Below are positions 20,405 to 31,208 of a DNA stretch of 64,000 bases, one piece after another (position 1 is the first letter of the stretch; each line of letters starts with the position of its first letter). Source of the DNA: an uncultured Parabacteroides sp. (lineage in GTDB: Bacteria; Bacteroidota; Bacteroidia; Bacteroidales; Tannerellaceae); the NCBI GenBank assembly GCA_944325355.1, contig CALUZS010000007.1:1-64000 (forward strand). Reading direction: 5' to 3'. Made by a program: the position numbers and the translations under genes. Under the pieces are notes generated by a model that saw nothing but the letters and a program-made list of their open reading frames with translations, was not told where the DNA came from and ran no database searches.

Positions 20405-21394
20405 TCAATTGTTGTAAATGACTTCGAGGACTGTTTGTCCGACAGCCTTCAACGTCTTTTTGTCGATATTATTCATGTTGTCGTTGACCGTGTGCCAATA
20501 ACTTCCAAATCCATGCGCAGTTTCCGGGTCAGTATTGATAATGTCTATACAGGGAATTCCCCGTCCGGATATTACATACAGGTGATCATCGGTAATACCG
20601 CCGCCATCTATGTTGATGAAATATTTTCCGTATCCCAAATTTCGGGCGGTTTCCCATACCATTTCAACGATGGGGGCTGCATGCTTTTGTGAAATATATT
20701 CCCTGAAGAACGTAGCGTTTTTGCTTCCGACCATATCCAGCAAGATACCGAATTCGGCGGTATAATTAGGGACATGAGGATTATTTGCCCAATATTGCGA
20801 CCCCAAACACCATGTGTCTTGGATATAAACATTCGCAAATTCCGGAGTGCCATAATCTTCTGCGTCGAAGAAAATTATATCTATGCCTTTGTCCGGCAGG
20901 TTCGTTTTGATTTGTCGGGCTATCTCCAATAGTACGCCAACGCCGCTGGCACCGTCGTCTGCCCCGTCTATCGGTGTTCTGTGATTGGCTTTGTCCGGGT
21001 CATGGTCTGCGTATGGGCGTGAATCCCAGTGAGCAAACAGCAGAATCCGTTCTTTCTTTTCAGTGTTGTATGCGCCGATGATGTTTTTGCTTTGGAGTTT
21101 CGTCTTGTCCCATGCAGTAAGTGAGACCTCTTGTACATAGGTTTCAGCACCGAACCGTTTCAATTCATCTGTCAGGTATGCGCCACATCGCTTGTGTGCT
21201 TCGGTGTTTGGAACTCTTGGTCCAAAATCCACTTGTCTGGCGATGTAAGCGTAGGCACTATCTGCATCAAATTGCGGGACATTATTATTGACCGTTGTAT
21301 TTATTTCACTTGGTGCAGGCGCATTTTCGTGAGAATTTGTCGTGTTGCAAGAAATAAAAGTGAGACAGAACAAAAGATGAATAATACGTGTCAT
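20405..21394 (-). CDS. Glutaminyl-peptide cyclotransferase, M28-type lipoprotein
   Basis: Zinc enzyme that turns N-terminal Gln of exported proteins into pyroglutamate. The 329-residue product starts with a lipoprotein signal (FCLTFISC, lipid cysteine at residue 16), so it should be membrane-anchored facing the periplasm. The M28 metal sites are visible: HWDSRPYADHD, GADDGASGVGV, FFDAEDYG and a late HTVNDN, giving the single-zinc Asp/Glu/His set seen in glutaminyl cyclases. It resembles the periplasmic cyclase described for Porphyromonas and other Bacteroidota. Eight other predicted exported proteins in this window have Gln as first mature residue, which would be its substrates. Confidence 0.88.
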   Translation of the reverse strand: MTRIIHLLFCLTFISCNTTNSHENAPAPSEINTTVNNNVPQFDADSAYAYIARQVDFGPRVPNTEAHKRCGAYLTDELKRFGAETYVQEVSLTAWDKTKLQSKNIIGAYNTEKKERILLFAHWDSRPYADHDPDKANHRTPIDGADDGASGVGVLLEIARQIKTNLPDKGIDIIFFDAEDYGTPEFANVYIQDTWCLGSQYWANNPHVPNYTAEFGILLDMVGSKNATFFREYISQKHAAPIVEMVWETARNLGYGKYFINIDGGGITDDHLYVISGRGIPCIDIINTDPETAHGFGSYWHTVNDNMNNIDKKTLKAVGQTVLEVIYNN

Positions 21395-21428
21395 GAATGA
21401 TATTTTTGCTTAAAGTGAATTGATATGG

Positions 21429-21515
21429 CTCATATAAAAAAATTCGTACCGGAATAAATAGGAACAATTGTGCCTTATTTATGAATTAGGTATGCCGATA
21501 CGAATTTTATATGAG
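21429..21515. repeat. Long imperfect dyad between glutaminyl cyclase and gyrB
   Basis: CTCATATAAAAAAATTCGTA at 21429-21448 pairs with TACGAATTTTATATGAG at 21499-21515 except for three extra A. Inside is a second imperfect pair, ATAAATAGG with CCTTATTTAT. It begins 13 bases after the gyrB stop and could be its terminator, although no T-run follows on the minus strand. A small mobile remnant is another reading. Confidence 0.5.
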
Positions 21516-21527
21516 TTCGGAAAATAG

Positions 21528-23495
<1,968 letters not shown>

Positions 23496-23533
23496 TTAAT
23501 CTTAAATTATCTACTTTGTTTTCTAAAAGCTAA

Positions 23534-23541
23534 CAAATGTA
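23534..23541 (-). promoter_or_regulatory. -7 box of the gyrB promoter
   Basis: TACATTTG on the minus strand, 50 bases ahead of the gyrB start. No clear -33 box is seen. The remaining 190 bases up to the terminator at 23738 hold nothing I recognise. Confidence 0.5.
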
Positions 23542-23729
23542 CGAAAATTTGCGGAAAAAACTTCGGAAAAGTACAGATTAATACAATATTAACTGATAAT
23601 TAAATGATTGAAAGGAGAAGTGTTCCGGTTTGGGAAAGAGGACTGTTTTTCTGATGAGAGTTGGAGTACCGGATGACGCTCTGTGACAGTGGTGTTATTT
23701 AAGGGAGAGCGTTTCAGAAAAGATGTAAA

Positions 23730-23772
23730 CAATATAAGCAGAAGAATTCTGATTTTGTCAAAACTCTTCTGC
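23730..23772 (-). terminator. Terminator of the tRNA-Glu / rpsT transcript
   Basis: On the minus strand GCAGAAGA and TCTTCTGC (23772-23765 and 23745-23738) enclose an AT-rich loop and are followed by TTATATTGTTT. It begins eight bases after the 3' end of the downstream tRNA-Glu. Confidence 0.75.
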
Positions 23773-23779
23773 CGTATCG

Positions 23780-23851
23780 TAGCCCGTGGGGGAATCGAAC
23801 CCCCCTTTCAAGAATGAAAATCTTGCGTCCTAACCGATAGACGAACGGGCC
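23780..23851 (-). tRNA. tRNA-Glu (anticodon TTC), second copy
   Basis: Full cloverleaf on the minus strand: acceptor GGCCCGT/ACGGGCT with G1-U72, D-arm TCGTCTA, anticodon loop TTTTCAT (anticodon TTC), T-arm GGTTCGATTCC, discriminator A, CCA not encoded. It is identical over its whole length to the copy at 24201 and is probably processed from the same transcript as rpsT. Confidence 0.96.
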
Positions 23852-23901
23852 TTCGCCCAAAGCCGGAAATGATTCCGTCTTTGTTTATATCTTAGGATTC
23901 C

Positions 23902-24159
23902 TTATTTCTTCAAAGAATTGAGATGCTTCGCCAACTTTGATTTCAAGTTGCCGGCTTTGTTTTTGTGGATAATATGCTTTTTTGCTAATTTGTCAAGCAT
24001 AGAACATACCTTCGGGTATAAAACATTTGCTTCGTTTGCATCTTGGATAGCACGCAGTTTTTTCATTGCATTTCTAGCGGTCTTTGCGTAATATCTATTA
24101 TGCAGACGTCTAGCCTTAATTTGTCTGATTCTTTTAATTGAAGACTTGTGATTTGCCAT
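23902..24159 (-). CDS. rpsT: 30S ribosomal protein S20
   Basis: Primary 16S rRNA-binding protein of the small subunit. The 85-residue, lysine-rich protein begins [18 protein letters not shown] and matches S20 in length and in its conserved N terminus. It is enclosed by two identical tRNA-Glu(TTC) genes on the same strand, 41 bases after the upstream one and 50 before the downstream one, with one promoter before and one terminator after the trio. Confidence 0.96.
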   Translation of the reverse strand: MANHKSSIKRIRQIKARRLHNRYYAKTARNAMKKLRAIQDANEANVLYPKVCSMLDKLAKKHIIHKNKAGNLKSKLAKHLNSLKK

Positions 24160-24200
24160 GTTAAACGTCTCTTTTTATTGTTTCTTATTTTAATTTATCG

Positions 24201-24272
24201 TAGCCCGTGGGGGAATCGAACCCCCCTTTCAAGAATGAAAATCTTGCGTCCTAACCGATAGACGAACGGGCC
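24201..24272 (-). tRNA. tRNA-Glu (anticodon TTC), first copy
   Basis: Identical in all 72 bases to the copy at 23780, plus a few flanking bases at the 3' side. It is the first gene after the promoter at 24333 and should be cut from a tRNA-rpsT-tRNA precursor. Confidence 0.96.
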
Positions 24273-24332
24273 ATTATTTCTAAAAGGCTCACTTATAATT
24301 GTTAACCTTTGTAGGTTTCGTGATTGCGAGTG

Positions 24333-24363
24333 CAAAGATAGTGCTTATTTGATAACCTCCAAA
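24333..24363 (-). promoter_or_regulatory. Promoter of tRNA-Glu / rpsT / tRNA-Glu
   Basis: On the minus strand TTTTG (24363 region) precedes TATCTTTG (24340-24333) by 19 bases, a full Bacteroidota consensus match about 60 bases before the tRNA. Confidence 0.8.
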
Positions 24364-24492
24364 ATATTTCTGTAAAAAGTTTTCTTGCCTTTTTGGTTTA
24401 ACTTCTATTTAGAAGCTTGCTTTATCTTATCTAGATTATGTAGAACGTGGATTATGGCGAATTAGGCTTTCCTGTAAAAGATTATGGCGGAT

Positions 24493-24524
24493 TTTGTTTC
24501 TCCGCTTTTCTTCTGCTATATTTG
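24493..24524 (+). promoter_or_regulatory. Promoter of recO
   Basis: TTTG at 24493-24496 and TATATTTG at 24517-24524, 20 bases apart. It lies inside an upstream open extension of recO and so supports the start at 24546. Confidence 0.8.
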
Positions 24525-24545
24525 TCCGCAGAAAATGAATTCGAT

Positions 24546-25268
24546 ATGTTGGGTAAAACCAGAGGAGTTGTTTTGCGTTGCCTGCCGTATAACGACCGTT
24601 ATTCGATTGTCCATGTGTATACGGAATCGTTTGGCAGAGTTTCTTATTTGTTTTCCCGGGATAGGGGGAAAAAAACATTGCTTTCCAAAGTACTTTCTAT
24701 GCCGTTTGCGGTTATAGATATGGAAGTCGTGCATATGTCTAACCGAGATATCCATAAAGTTAAGGAATGTCGTCTGAGCTTTCCGGAAAGTGATGTGTTT
24801 TTTAATCCGCTTAAGAGTTCACTTGCTTTATTCCTTTCCGAGATTCTGTATCGTGTTGTGAAAGATACGGAGCCTGATCGCGGAATGTTCGATTTTTTGT
24901 ATAAGTCGGTGCAGATGTTGGAGTATTCCGATGCGGGGATTGCCAATTTTCATTTGGTGTTTTTGTTACAGCTCCTGCATTATATGGGGATATTTCCGAA
25001 TTTGGAGAATGGCTGCAATTCTTATTTTGATATGCAGGAGGGAATTTTTACATCTACCATTCCTTTACATAAATATTATTTAGGAAAGGAAGAGAGCCAA
25101 GTATTCTCCCGTTTGTTGCGCATGTCGTACGAGAATATGGCGCTTTATTCTTTTTCCCGCCATGATCGTGTGCAGATTATTAACAGGATTCTGGAATATT
25201 ACCGACTGCATTTGCCTGAATTCCCTGAGATAAAGTCATTATCTGTGCTGCAGGCCCTGTTTGAATAA
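24546..25268 (+). CDS. recO: DNA repair protein RecO
   Basis: Helps load RecA on SSB-coated single-stranded DNA with RecR. The 240-residue product has the RecO N-terminal OB fold (KTRGVVLRCLPYNDRYSIVHVYTE) and a helical C-terminal part including the YFDMQEG region. The zinc cysteines of some RecO proteins are not obvious here. The start at 24546 (MLGKTRG) is chosen because the promoter -7 box lies at 24517-24524; the upstream in-frame extension is therefore untranslated. The leader is only about 15 bases. Confidence 0.9.
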   Translation: MLGKTRGVVLRCLPYNDRYSIVHVYTESFGRVSYLFSRDRGKKTLLSKVLSMPFAVIDMEVVHMSNRDIHKVKECRLSFPESDVFFNPLKSSLALFLSEILYRVVKDTEPDRGMFDFLYKSVQMLEYSDAGIANFHLVFLLQLLHYMGIFPNLENGCNSYFDMQEGIFTSTIPLHKYYLGKEESQVFSRLLRMSYENMALYSFSRHDRVQIINRILEYYRLHLPEFPEIKSLSVLQALFE

Positions 25269-25287
25269 AGTTTAGCCCGCGAAGTCG

Positions 25288-25317
25288 TTGCTTATTTAGA
25301 AAAAGAGATTAACTTTG
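25288..25317 (+). promoter_or_regulatory. Promoter of tRNA-Arg(CCT)
   Basis: TTG at 25288-25290 and TAACTTTG at 25310-25317, 19 bases apart. Between it and the tRNA lies a small hairpin, GTCCT/AGGAC at 25335-25349, which may mark precursor processing. Confidence 0.7.
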
Positions 25318-25362
25318 CAACCGTTTTCCCCTTTGTCCTGCTTTAGGACGTTCCGGCGAAAA

Positions 25363-25434
25363 GCCTTGGTAGTTCAACGGATAGAACAAGCGTTTCCTAA
25401 ACGTTAAATAGGGGTTCGATTCCCCTCCGAGGTA
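25363..25434 (+). tRNA. tRNA-Arg (anticodon CCT)
   Basis: Acceptor GCCTTGG/CCGAGGT, D-arm TAGTTCAACGGATAGAAC, anticodon stem AGCGT/ACGTT with loop TTCCTAA (anticodon CCT), T-arm GGGGTTCGATTCCCC, discriminator A, CCA not encoded. It reads AGG. It stands tail to tail with the efflux operon. Confidence 0.96.
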
Positions 25435-25460
25435 CAATAATAATATAGGGAGCTTTAAAA

Positions 25461-28400
25461 TCACAGTCCTCCGCCTAATGCTTTGTATAGGTCGACGATA
25501 GAAAGAAGCTCATCCAATATGGCGTTGTTCAAGCCAAGTTGTGCATCCAAATATTCACGTTGCGCGTCCATCACATCCATATAGTTGGTAACTCCGTTGA
25601 TATATTGCAGTTCCGCCAGATTTCCATACTCCTTTGCGGTGTTTTCCAGCTTTTCCCGTGAAATACGTACTTCCTTTGCTTTCCGGACTTTGACGATTGC
25701 ATTCCGTACTTCGTTGAATGCTTCTAAAACCGATTTCTCATATTGGTAAACCTCTTGTTCGTATTGAGCTTGTGCGATTTTGTAGCGTGCTCGGTTTTTC
25801 CCCATGTCGAAAATCGGTTGTAACAGTGTTCCTGCGATGAAGCCTGCCGGGCTTTTCAAAAGAGTCTTTAACTCATCGCTTTCAAAACCGTAACTTGCCG
25901 TTAACGAGATATGCGGAAATTGGTTGGTATAAGCCACGCCTACTTTCGCATTGGCTTCTTGCAGCCGCATCTCTGCAGCCTGTATGTCGGGCCTTTGCTT
26001 CATGATATCAGAAGGTATTCCTATTGGCAAATAATCGGGTAGCGATTGTTCGCTGAAGAGTTTCCCTCTTGGAATACTATCGGAGTAATTTCCCAATAAA
26101 ACTGCCATATCTCCCTCTTTCAATTTAATCCTTCGTTCGATTTCCGGTAAGAGTACTTCTGTCCTTGCCAACTCTACTTGTGCCTGTTGGTAAGGAATCT
26201 CAGACGTTAATCCCCCGTCGAAACGGAGCTTAGCCAGATGCAGGCTCATTCGTCGTGCGGCAATGGTATATTTTATTATGCTCATTTCCCGGTCGAGGGC
26301 GCAAAGTTCAAAATAATTTGCAGCGACTTCCGAGATGATGGTCAGTTGCAGAGCATTTCTTGCAGCAACTGATTCCAGATAGGCTGCTACGTCTGCATCC
26401 CGTTGCCATCGGAGGTTCCCCCATAAATCGAGTTCCCAAGAGATTCCCAATTTAGCGTCAAATTCAGGATCCGGACTTGGATCGTTTCCTCCATAATTCA
26501 AATGTTCTGTCTCTGCGTTCAATGTGATGCCGGCTTCCGGGAACATGTTCGCAAACGAAATGCGTTTGGTTGCAATCAGCTCTTTTATCCTTGCAGCTGC
26601 AATCTTTGTATCTTTGTTCTCTTCTAACGCTTTGGATATAAGCTGTTGTAATGTCGAGTCGGTGTAGACTGACTGCCAGGAGAAATTGCGTATGGAAGTT
26701 GTATCGGTTACAACCGAATCTATGTGTGTCGGCAAGTCCAGTTCCGGCTGTACATATTCTTTTCCTAATTTGCAGGATGTCATTGCCAAAAGGAACAGCG
26801 ACATCATAGGAATGAAACGCTTCTTCTTGAAAGAGAAAAATGAAAGTTCTTTCCATAAAGAACCGTCCTTGATTTTGTATATCAGAATGAAGAAGAACGG
26901 TACAAGCACAATTCCGACGGTTGTGGCTACCAGCATGCCGAAAAATACTCCGGTGCCGATGCTGTGTCTGGAAGCCGAACCCGGACCGGATGCCAACACC
27001 AATGGTAGCATACCCAAGATAAAGGCTAGCGAGGTCATCAGGATTGGACGGAAACGTAACTGTGCGGCATGGATGGCGGCTTCAATCATGTTTACCCCCC
27101 TGTCGACCTGTACTTTTGCAAATTCAACTATCAGGATGGCATTTTTTGCCGCCAGTCCGATTAATGTGACCAGACCTATTTGGAAATAAATGTCGTTTTC
27201 AAGTCCGGTTGCCCAGATTCCGAGGAATGCCCCCAGTGCAGCTATCGGTAGGGATAGTAATACGGCGATAGGAACAATCCAGCTCTCGTATTGTGCGGCA
27301 AGGAATAGAAAGACAAACAGGAATACCAGCGCAAGGATGAAGCCTGTCTGTCCGCCGGCTTGTTTCTCTTGGTAAGATAATCCGCTCCATTCGATACCAA
27401 TGTTTTCCGGGAGATGTTTTTTTGCGATGCGTTCCATTGCCGCCATCGCTTCTCCCGTACTGTATCCGGGAGCTGCAACAGCATGTATGGACGCAGACGA
27501 GAACATGTTGAACCTTTTGATGGTTCCCGGACCGGTTGTGTATTGGGTCGTGCCCAAGGCTGTTAACGGAACCATCGAGCCGTTGGCTGCCCGTACGAAG
27601 AACAGTCCGAGATTTTCTTGGGAGACCCGGTAAGGGGCTTCCGCCTGGATATATACGCGGTAAATACGGTTGAACATGTTAAAATCATTTACGTACACAG
27701 AACCCAGATAGGCTTTCATTGTTGCGAATATGTCGGAAAGCGGAATACCTAAGTACTCTGCCTTGTCCCGGTCGATATCGAAATATAATTGTGGAATTTC
27801 GGATTGCAAGGCGGAAGATACGCCAGCCAATTCCGGAGCTTTGGAAGCGTAATAGACAAATGTATCGGATGCACTGATTAAGTTGTCCCAACCAGCGTCA
27901 CCTCGTGCTTCCAGCTGCATTTCCAATCCGCCGCTCTCTCCTAATCCCGGTATGACGGGCGGTCTGTTTACATAATACTTGGCTTCCGGATAGCGGTATA
28001 GCTCTTTTTCAACGTCAGCCATGACACTTCCTACGTCCATTCCATCCGATTTCCGTTCGTTCCACGGCTTTAAAATCACGGTCAGCAGTGAACGGTTTTG
28101 TGAAGTCCCTACACGGGCACTGCTGCCGGTCACGTTTTGTACGTAATCTACGGCCGGATGGTTGTTCAAGTAGTTGATAGCCCGGTTGGTGACAATCCGT
28201 GTCCGTTCCAAGGTCGCTCCTTCCGGCAATTCCAGCTCGACAGTGAAGAAGCCTTGGTCTTCTTCCGGAATGAAACTGGTCGGCAAAGCCCGGTTTAGGA
28301 TAAATATGAACACCAATCCCATGCCGAATCCTGCTAAAATCCGCTGCGGATGTTTTATTGCTTTTTTCAGTATGCCCGTATATTTGAGATTCCCTTTCGA

Positions 28401-29948
28401 TATCCATTCATTGATTTTCCGGAAAATAAAAGGCTTTTCTTTTTTGTTCGGGCGCAGTATGATAGCGCACATCGCTGGACTTAGTGTCAGTGCCACAACC
28501 GTGGATAATATGACGGATACAGCAATCGTGATGGAAAATTGCCGATAAAGTTGCCCTGTGATGCCGCTGAGGAAACTTACAGGTACGAATACTGCAGCCA
28601 GTACCATGGAGGTCGCAATCAATGCGCCGGAGAGTTCTTTCATCGCTTTGTGCGTCGCTTCCCGGGCAGACAGGTGTTCCTCCTCCATAATCCTTTCAAC
28701 ATTTTCGACAACAACGATAGCATCGTCCACTACAATTCCAATGGCGAGAATCAATCCGAGGAGTGTCAACATATTTAACGAAAAGCCGAACACAAGCATG
28801 AAACCGAATGTACCAATCAGTGAGATAGGTACAGCGATAGTCGGAATAAGTGCGGCACGCCAGTTTTGCAGCGATAAGAAAACTACGAGGACAACCAGGA
28901 ATAATGCTTCAAATAACGTGTGATATACTTCATTGATGGATTCGGAGATGTATTCAGTCATGTCGAAGGGGAAATTGTATTCCAATCCTTCGGGGAAGTT
29001 TTTGCTGATTTCCGCCATTGTTTCTTTTACTTTCTGGGCAACGTCCAGCGCGTTTGCGCCCGGCAAAGTGTAGATACTTAAGATCGCGGCATTTTTGCCG
29101 TTCATGCCGCTTTCCGTGTTATAGGAGGATGCTTCGAGGGATACTTTGGCTACATCCCTCATCCTGACGATGGAGCCGTCGCTGTTGGCGCGGATTACAA
29201 TATCTTCAAATTCTTTTACGGTAGAAAGACGCCCGGGGGCTGTTACCGGCAATGTCACATCGACATCGAGCACGGGTTGTTTGCCCAATTCCCCGGCTGC
29301 AGATTCCCTGTTTTGGTCTTTAAGTGCGTCCTGAAGATCTTTGACTGTAAGCCCCATGTTGGCAAGCCGGTCGGGGTATACCCAAATCTGCATACCGTAA
29401 TAGCGGCTTCCTACGTTTGATATACGGCCGATACCCGGGATACGTCTCAAGACATCAAGCACGTTGATGGTAGCAAAGTTACTTAAATAAATTTCGTCGA
29501 ATTTCGGGTCGTCCGACATTAACGTCAATGTCATCAACTGGCTGGGAGATTGCTTTTCGACAGAGATACCGTTTTGTATTACCTCTGCCGGGAGACGGCT
29601 CTCTGCCAATTTTACCCGGTTCTGTATTTCGACAGCCGACAGGTCCGGGTTGGCTGAAATATCGAAGGTGATTGTGATAGTCAGATTCCCCGAATTAGAG
29701 CAACTGCTTTGCATGTAAATCATTCCCGGAGTTCCGTTCAGTTCCTGTTCGATGGGCGTGGCCACAGCTTGGGATACCGTGACTGCACTGGCGCCCGGAT
29801 AAGATGCGCTGACCCTTACGACGGGCGGCGTGATTTGTGGGTACTGGTCTACGGGAAGCATCGTAAGCCCGATGATGCCGACAATGATGATTAATATCGA
29901 GATAACGATTGAAAAGACCGGACGGTCTATAAAAAATCCTGATTTCAT
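25461..29948 (-). CDS. RND multidrug efflux pump fused to an outer-membrane channel
   Basis: A single 1495-residue reading frame. Residues 1 to about 1035 form an inner-membrane RND transporter of the AcrB/HAE1 type: FIDRPVFSIVISILIIIVG at TM1, the TM4 proton-relay stretch GIVVDDAIVVVENVERI near 400, two large periplasmic loops and twelve membrane segments. Then comes KKKR, a hydrophobic stretch and a lipobox ending at Cys1059 (AMTSC), followed by a complete NodT-type outer-membrane factor (two helical-hairpin repeats, ending YKALGGGL). No stop, frameshift or start separates the parts except internal Met1048/1049. These are normally two proteins. The membrane-fusion partner gene is seven bases upstream. 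CzcA-type fusions are known in Bacteroidota; for this drug-pump type it is unusual. Confidence 0.93.
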   Translation of the reverse strand: MKSGFFIDRPVFSIVISILIIIVGIIGLTMLPVDQYPQITPPVVRVSASYPGASAVTVSQAVATPIEQELNGTPGMIYMQSSCSNSGNLTITITFDISANPDLSAVEIQNRVKLAESRLPAEVIQNGISVEKQSPSQLMTLTLMSDDPKFDEIYLSNFATINVLDVLRRIPGIGRISNVGSRYYGMQIWVYPDRLANMGLTVKDLQDALKDQNRESAAGELGKQPVLDVDVTLPVTAPGRLSTVKEFEDIVIRANSDGSIVRMRDVAKVSLEASSYNTESGMNGKNAAILSIYTLPGANALDVAQKVKETMAEISKNFPEGLEYNFPFDMTEYISESINEVYHTLFEALFLVVLVVFLSLQNWRAALIPTIAVPISLIGTFGFMLVFGFSLNMLTLLGLILAIGIVVDDAIVVVENVERIMEEEHLSAREATHKAMKELSGALIATSMVLAAVFVPVSFLSGITGQLYRQFSITIAVSVILSTVVALTLSPAMCAIILRPNKKEKPFIFRKINEWISKGNLKYTGILKKAIKHPQRILAGFGMGLVFIFILNRALPTSFIPEEDQGFFTVELELPEGATLERTRIVTNRAINYLNNHPAVDYVQNVTGSSARVGTSQNRSLLTVILKPWNERKSDGMDVGSVMADVEKELYRYPEAKYYVNRPPVIPGLGESGGLEMQLEARGDAGWDNLISASDTFVYYASKAPELAGVSSALQSEIPQLYFDIDRDKAEYLGIPLSDIFATMKAYLGSVYVNDFNMFNRIYRVYIQAEAPYRVSQENLGLFFVRAANGSMVPLTALGTTQYTTGPGTIKRFNMFSSASIHAVAAPGYSTGEAMAAMERIAKKHLPENIGIEWSGLSYQEKQAGGQTGFILALVFLFVFLFLAAQYESWIVPIAVLLSLPIAALGAFLGIWATGLENDIYFQIGLVTLIGLAAKNAILIVEFAKVQVDRGVNMIEAAIHAAQLRFRPILMTSLAFILGMLPLVLASGPGSASRHSIGTGVFFGMLVATTVGIVLVPFFFILIYKIKDGSLWKELSFFSFKKKRFIPMMSLFLLAMTSCKLGKEYVQPELDLPTHIDSVVTDTTSIRNFSWQSVYTDSTLQQLISKALEENKDTKIAAARIKELIATKRISFANMFPEAGITLNAETEHLNYGGNDPSPDPEFDAKLGISWELDLWGNLRWQRDADVAAYLESVAARNALQLTIISEVAANYFELCALDREMSIIKYTIAARRMSLHLAKLRFDGGLTSEIPYQQAQVELARTEVLLPEIERRIKLKEGDMAVLLGNYSDSIPRGKLFSEQSLPDYLPIGIPSDIMKQRPDIQAAEMRLQEANAKVGVAYTNQFPHISLTASYGFESDELKTLLKSPAGFIAGTLLQPIFDMGKNRARYKIAQAQYEQEVYQYEKSVLEAFNEVRNAIVKVRKAKEVRISREKLENTAKEYGNLAELQYINGVTNYMDVMDAQREYLDAQLGLNNAILDELLSIVDLYKALGGGL

Positions 29949-29955
29949 TTCGTTT

Positions 29956-31119
29956 TTATTCTTCCAGATTTAGCGCTTCGATTGCTTTGGTGTCGTGTGC
30001 GTCGATGGGAGATACCTTGTCGCCCGGCACCAATTTGTGATATCCTTCTATGGCGATGTGCTCATTTTCGCCCAATCCTCGTTCGATGACAATCGTATTG
30101 TCTTGTTCCGGACCGGTTTGGACGAATCTCTTTTCTACTGTATTGTCACGTTTGATGACATAAACGAAAGCTCCTCCTTTTTCTATTGATATGGCTTTTC
30201 GCGGAACGACAATGGCGCGTTCGCGGACGTCGAGCAATAATTTGACACGGGTGAATTGCCCCGGCAGTAATCTGAGGTCGGGGTTGGCAAGCTTTGCGCG
30301 GACTCCGAATGTTCCGGTTTTCGGGTCAACCTGTGGGGCTGCAAAGTCTACGACTCCTCTTATCGGGTATTCAGAATTATCGGCGAGCGTAACAGATACC
30401 GTAGGTTGCCATGACCGTGTGGCGTCTTGCTCTCCCAACCTTACATTTCGGCGTTCCGCCCTCAGGTAATCGAGTGCGGTCATTTTAAACGTGACGAAAA
30501 TGGAGTCACTGTTGACTACTGCTGCCAACTTTGATTTGGCTCCGCTGCCGGGACCGACAAGATTCCCCAAGTCGACGAAGCTTTCGCTGATATATCCGGT
30601 GATGGGGGAGGTGACAGTGGTATAGCTTAGTTCAAGTTCTGCCTGGTCGAGGTCTGCTTTGCTGATGGCAATGTTCGCTACTGCATTTTCGTAAGCCGCG
30701 ATAGCGTTATCCAAGTCCATCTGGCTGGCTGCGTGTTGCTCGTATAACGGGCGTAAACGTTCTACATCGCGTTTCGCTTTTGCCGCCGACGTCTCGTCCC
30801 GTTTCAGTTCTGCTTTCGCCTTTTCCACCCGGGCTTTGTACAGTTTAGAGTCTATTATGAATAGCGGTTCGTTTTGCTTTACCCGCTTGCCTTCCGCAAA
30901 AAGCATCTCTTCGAGGTAGCCTTCTACCCGGGCGTGCACTTCCACATAGGCAACCGGTTCGATTTGCCCAACGTATTCCCCATAAATTTTTACGTCTTGC
31001 TTTAACGGCTTATCGATTATGACGACAGGGTATTGCTCTTTTGTCTCTTTTTTGCATCCGTTTAGTGCAGATATCATGAGTAGTAGTAAAAATCCTACGT
31101 TCAAATATTTTTTATACAT
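29956..31119 (-). CDS. RND efflux periplasmic adaptor (membrane-fusion lipoprotein)
   Basis: Connects the inner-membrane pump to the outer-membrane channel. The 387-residue protein begins with a lipoprotein signal (LLMISALNGC, lipid cysteine at 22). Order of parts: first half-lipoyl strand (GEYVGQIEPVAYVEVHARVEG, described only in part), a coiled-coil hairpin rich in Ala, Lys and Glu (about 95-165), second lipoyl half (TVTSPITGYISE), beta-barrel and membrane-proximal domains. It is the first gene of the efflux operon, seven bases ahead of the pump-channel fusion. No TetR regulator is encoded beside it; three copies of ATCGTTT lie in its upstream region. Confidence 0.94.
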   Translation of the reverse strand: MYKKYLNVGFLLLLMISALNGCKKETKEQYPVVIIDKPLKQDVKIYGEYVGQIEPVAYVEVHARVEGYLEEMLFAEGKRVKQNEPLFIIDSKLYKARVEKAKAELKRDETSAAKAKRDVERLRPLYEQHAASQMDLDNAIAAYENAVANIAISKADLDQAELELSYTTVTSPITGYISESFVDLGNLVGPGSGAKSKLAAVVNSDSIFVTFKMTALDYLRAERRNVRLGEQDATRSWQPTVSVTLADNSEYPIRGVVDFAAPQVDPKTGTFGVRAKLANPDLRLLPGQFTRVKLLLDVRERAIVVPRKAISIEKGGAFVYVIKRDNTVEKRFVQTGPEQDNTIVIERGLGENEHIAIEGYHKLVPGDKVSPIDAHDTKAIEALNLEE

Positions 31120-31208
31120 CGTGAATGTTTATGAATTTAAATCCATTTCGTATCAATGAAAGATAGAGAGAATCGTACCATCGATGCGATATTGATAGTT
31201 AATAGGTG

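Noticed and set aside
23780..24272. Duplicated tRNA as attachment site of an integrated element
   Set aside because: The segment between the repeats holds only rpsT, a core gene; no integrase or phage gene is near.
26780..26860. Frameshift or missed stop between efflux pump and channel
   Set aside because: Read codon by codon, the junction is open and in frame with sensible residues on both sides, and no second start with a ribosome site is needed. Resequencing is still worthwhile.
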